Shown piece after piece: positions 5,715-7,479 of a stretch of 7,479 nucleotides of DNA (positions within the stretch are counted from its first letter, which is position 1; every line of letters starts with the position of its first letter). The notes beneath the pieces are model-generated. The model worked only from the letters and a program-made list of their open reading frames with translations. It was not told the origin of the DNA and ran no database searches. The translations under genes were made by a program, and so were the position numbers. Source of the stretch: Hyphomicrobiales bacterium (GTDB taxonomy: Bacteria > Pseudomonadota > Alphaproteobacteria > Rhizobiales > Xanthobacteraceae); contig PLTE01000259.1 of the NCBI GenBank assembly GCA_003164375.1, positions 1 through 7,479 on the forward strand. Direction: 5' to 3'.

Positions 5715-6671
5715 ATGGACCTGCGCCAACTTCGTTACTTCGCGGGGATCGTCCAGGCCGGCAGCCTCGCGCGCGCCGCGGATCAACTCCACGTGGCGCA
5801 GTCCGCGATCAGTCATCATCTCGCCAGTCTCGAGGCCGAGTTGGATCGACAACTCGTCACGCGCGGCCCGAAGGGCATCGCACTCACTGAAGCGGGAGCC
5901 GTGCTGTATCGACACGCTGAGGCGATCCTGCGGCATGTCGAATCTGCCAGGCAGGAGGTCTCAAGCAGGCCCAATGTCCCTTCAGGACACGTGTCTATTG
6001 GACTGCCGCCCGCACTGGCGGCCGTCTTGGGCTTCGAACTGTTCGTGCGTATGCGGAACGCGTATCCGCAAATCCTGCTCCAGCTCAGCAATGCCAAAAG
6101 TTCGCTCTTGCGCGAGCGGTTGGATAATGGCCGTCTCGACATAGCCCTCCTGTTCGTGGGCCAGGCCGAACGCGGCCTTACGGTCGAACCGCTGCTGATC
6201 GAGGAACTCTTCTATGTGACGGCGGGCCCCGATAGTTCACCCATCGGAATCGCCGATGCGGCGCAGCGTCCACTGCTGATGTGCGGTCCTGCCAGCGGCA
6301 TCCAGTGTACTGTCCAGGACGTGTTCAGGAAACACGGACTGACGGTTACACCGATTGGCGAATTCGATGCATTGTTCATGCTTCGCCGCGCCATTGCATC
6401 CGGTATCGGCGACTCGATCCTGCCATGGTCCGCGCTCCACGACGGCCATCAGACAATAGCGCTCAATTGCAGGCGCTTCGCCGATGCGACATTGGCGCGG
6501 CCCGTTGCGCTGTGCTTTTCTGATGTCGGCCAGCGCAGCCCCGCTATCGAGGCCGTAGCGCTGACGCTGAAATCCCTGGTCCGCGAACTGGTCGAAAACG
6601 GTACCTGGCAGGGCGTCAGCATGATCGCCCCTCCCGCGGAGCCATCTTGTTCGGCGGCCCCCCCCGTCTAA
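5715..6671 (+). CDS. LysR-family transcriptional regulator (NAC/Cbl-like)
   Basis: This 318-residue LysR-type regulator has normal length. The N-terminal winged helix-turn-helix begins MDLRQLRYFAGIVQAGS, continues ARAADQLHVAQSAISHHLASLEAEL at 19-43, and ends with LVTRGPKGIALTEAG at 47-61. A linker helix (about 62-85) is followed by the two-lobed effector domain from GHVSIGLPPALAAVLG near residue 90 to about 300. The 15-20 residue tail, rich in proline and serine, is not conserved in form. I chose ATG 5715 because MDLRQLRYF is the standard family start; a TTG at 5709 would add only two residues. It is divergent from the Bug receptor at 4607-5593 and is its probable activator, responding to the transported acid or a metabolite of it. 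No clear ribosome binding site or promoter is visible. Confidence 0.94.
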   Translation: MDLRQLRYFAGIVQAGSLARAADQLHVAQSAISHHLASLEAELDRQLVTRGPKGIALTEAGAVLYRHAEAILRHVESARQEVSSRPNVPSGHVSIGLPPALAAVLGFELFVRMRNAYPQILLQLSNAKSSLLRERLDNGRLDIALLFVGQAERGLTVEPLLIEELFYVTAGPDSSPIGIADAAQRPLLMCGPASGIQCTVQDVFRKHGLTVTPIGEFDALFMLRRAIASGIGDSILPWSALHDGHQTIALNCRRFADATLARPVALCFSDVGQRSPAIEAVALTLKSLVRELVENGTWQGVSMIAPPAEPSCSAAPPV

Positions 6672-6792
6672 ATTCAGAACTGGACGCCGATTGGCCGATG
6701 CCTAGGTTCAGGCTGGCCGGACGATGCAACCTTAAAGTTCCATATGGGCATCGACGGCAGAGCCGACGCCGCCTCTGTAGGGGTCGCCCGCA

Positions 6793-7173
6793 ATGCCAAA
6801 GCGCATCGAACGCGTTGACGTGCTCGTGGGCAAGCGCGTGCGGGCATATCGCCTGGCGCGCCGCATGACGCAATCCGCGCTCGGCGAAAAAATCGGCGTG
6901 ACGTTCCAGCAGGTTCAGAAATACGAAAATGGGACCAATCGGATGGGAAGCGGCCGACTTAAAAAAGTCGCCACCGTTCTCGACGTAGGGATCGCAGCGC
7001 TCTTCGCCGAGGGTGAAAACGATCAATCCGGTCACGACCCGTGGACCGAAATCCTGTCCCAGACTTACGCGGGAAGGCTCCTTGAGGCCTTTGTTGCTAT
7101 CCCCGAGAACAAGCAGCGCTTGGCGCTGGTGAAGCTCGCCGAAGTGCTCGGGGAACGCGCTAAGCGATCTTAG
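6793..7173 (+). CDS. Small Xre-family helix-turn-helix transcriptional regulator
   Basis: This 126-residue protein has one Cro/CI-type helix-turn-helix at about residues 12-66: VGKRVRAYRLARRMTQSALG, then GVTFQQVQKYENGTNRMGSGRLKKVATVLDV. The FQQVQKYE-x-GTNR signature is widespread in small chromosomal Xre regulators of Rhizobiales. The remaining part (about 80-126) is helical with no recognised domain. AGGGG at 6779-6783 lies 9 bases before the ATG and supports the start. It stands alone: 121 bp after the LysR stop on the same strand, with no antitoxin partner, phage gene or peptidase domain beside it. Its targets cannot be inferred. The 6672-6792 gap before it shows no convincing promoter or terminator. 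Confidence 0.9.
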   Translation: MPKRIERVDVLVGKRVRAYRLARRMTQSALGEKIGVTFQQVQKYENGTNRMGSGRLKKVATVLDVGIAALFAEGENDQSGHDPWTEILSQTYAGRLLEAFVAIPENKQRLALVKLAEVLGERAKRS

Positions 7174-7193
7174 GCAGCGCGGCAGCACTGCAA

Positions 7194-7224
7194 GGCGGAT
7201 TAGCCGAAGGCGTAATCCTCCGCC
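7194..7224. repeat. REP-like imperfect palindrome downstream of the Xre gene
   Basis: GGATTA-GCC-GAA-GGC-(G)-TAATCC forms a compact hairpin with one bulged base, and outer GGC/GCC arms close it around a 3-base bulge (TCC). It starts about 20 bases after the Xre stop. There is no T-run, so it is not a typical rho-independent terminator, though it could protect the 3' end of the mRNA. From memory, palindromes of the GGCGGATTA...TAATCCGCC type recur between genes in several proteobacteria; I cannot verify copy number here. Confidence 0.5.
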
Positions 7225-7295
7225 CCTCAGGGCCCCAAGTCGCGGACCACCCTTCGCCAATCCCCCTCCTCGCTTTGAGAAGCAGTTTGGAAAGA

Positions 7296-7304
7296 TGTGG
7301 ATAA
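7296..7304 (-). promoter_or_regulatory. Single DnaA box (TTATCCACA on the minus strand)
   Basis: TGTGGATAA on the plus strand is the exact complement of the high-affinity DnaA box TTATCCACA. It is 70 bp upstream of the strong rightward promoter. I see no second box and no origin-type gene context, so this is a possible regulatory or chance site, not a replication origin. Confidence 0.4.
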
Positions 7305-7373
7305 CCGAATAAGCCCGGCCACGATAAAGGAAAAGGCGGCAGTCACGGTATCAGATATTTTGTGTGACCACTG

Positions 7374-7402
7374 TTGACAGTCGTCTCCTGGCCAATTATA
7401 TA
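7374..7402 (+). promoter_or_regulatory. Strong sigma-70-type promoter reading rightward out of the window
   Basis: TTGACA (7374-7379, perfect -35) and TATATA (7397-7402, four of six to TATAAT) are spaced by 17 bases. An A/T-rich stretch lies upstream (AGATATTTTGTGTGA near 7353-7367), possibly aiding polymerase binding. Transcription would start near 7409. A perfect -35 with ideal spacing is uncommon in GC-rich alphaproteobacterial genes and often marks stable RNAs or highly expressed units. The gene it serves lies beyond the window. Confidence 0.65.
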
Positions 7403-7408
7403 GGCTTG

Positions 7409-7479
7409 CGAACCTCGCTCACCAAGGACGCCTCCGGCTGAGGGTACTCTCCGGCGGTGGAGCGAGTGCGGTGCCCGCG
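7409..7479 (+). ncRNA. Possible structured RNA or leader, 5' part only
   Basis: From the predicted transcription start, CTCGCTC (7414-7420) can pair with GAGCGAG (7460-7466). This stem extends by ACC (7421-7423) with GGT (7456-7458) across one bulged G. An inner CCTC/GAGG hairpin can form at 7431-7443. No start codon with a ribosome binding site is seen before the edge. It could be the start of a small RNA, a riboswitch leader or an ordinary 5' untranslated region. I do not recognise the family, and the downstream part is missing. Confidence 0.3.

Larger units (their letters stand above)
7174..7479. other. Gene-free right end of the window (306 bp)
   Basis: No coding region is supported on either strand; an open minus-strand frame running 7260-6616 is antisense to the Xre gene and has no family features. 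The stretch holds a REP-like hairpin, a single consensus DnaA box and a strong plus-strand promoter, each listed separately. Base composition drops to A/T-rich around 7320-7402 and becomes GC-rich again after the promoter. Confidence 0.6.

Noticed and set aside
6616..7260. Minus-strand open frame of 214 codons opposite the Xre gene
   Set aside because: It is antisense to a clear helix-turn-helix gene and shows no domain, signal or ribosome binding site.
7296..7304. Replication origin
   Set aside because: There is only one DnaA box, with no cluster, no A/T-rich unwinding region beside it and no origin-associated genes.
7467..7479. GCGGTGCCCGCG as the opening of a cobalamin riboswitch
   Set aside because: The resemblance covers about a dozen bases and the diagnostic core would lie beyond the window; not enough to call.

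Overview
The window is GC-rich DNA with tightly packed genes, probably from an alphaproteobacterium of the order Hyphomicrobiales (Bradyrhizobium/Xanthobacteraceae-like). This is inferred from three things: a three-subunit molybdenum hydroxylase operon, 'Bug'-type solute receptors, and a small Xre regulator carrying the FQQVQKYE...TNR signature common in that group. There is no rRNA, tRNA, CRISPR array, transposase or integrase, so I see no direct sign of a mobile element.

Left part (1-3069). On the minus strand, three overlapping genes encode a xanthine dehydrogenase/aldehyde oxidoreductase-family enzyme. In transcription order these are a [2Fe-2S] subunit (1805-2314), an FAD subunit with an extra [4Fe-4S] cysteine loop (750-1808), and the start of the molybdopterin-binding catalytic subunit (1-757, running off the window). 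The layout and the extra cluster resemble the E. coli PaoABC (YagTSR) aldehyde oxidoreductase, but there is no Tat signal, so this enzyme is probably cytoplasmic. A TetR-family repressor is divergently encoded (2443-3069). The gap between them holds a well-formed minus-strand promoter whose 17-bp spacer contains a perfect inverted repeat, plus a second palindrome downstream. The likely reading is aldehyde- or aromatic-compound-responsive derepression of the oxidoreductase operon.

Middle part (3139-6671). Two minus-strand genes encode tripartite-tricarboxylate-transporter (TctC/Bug) periplasmic receptors (3139-4329 and 4607-5593), followed by a divergent LysR-type regulator (5715-6671). No TctA/TctB membrane genes lie in the window, so these look like orphan receptors. 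The 5594-5714 gap carries a perfect TTTTA-N3-TAAAA dyad of LysR-box form. The first receptor has an unusual N-terminus: two separate sets of 15-bp tandem repeats. One forms the extreme N-terminus and the other the hydrophobic core of the signal peptide, which becomes abnormally long.

Right part (6672-7479). A stand-alone Xre-family helix-turn-helix protein (6793-7173) is followed by about 300 bp with no gene. That stretch contains a REP-like hairpin, one exact-consensus DnaA box, and a promoter with a perfect -35 hexamer. The promoter reads rightward into a segment that can fold, so a structured RNA or leader probably begins at the right edge.

I see no convincing wholly new system. The observations most worth following are the tandem-repeat signal peptide, the operator-in-spacer promoter, and the unidentified transcript at the right edge.
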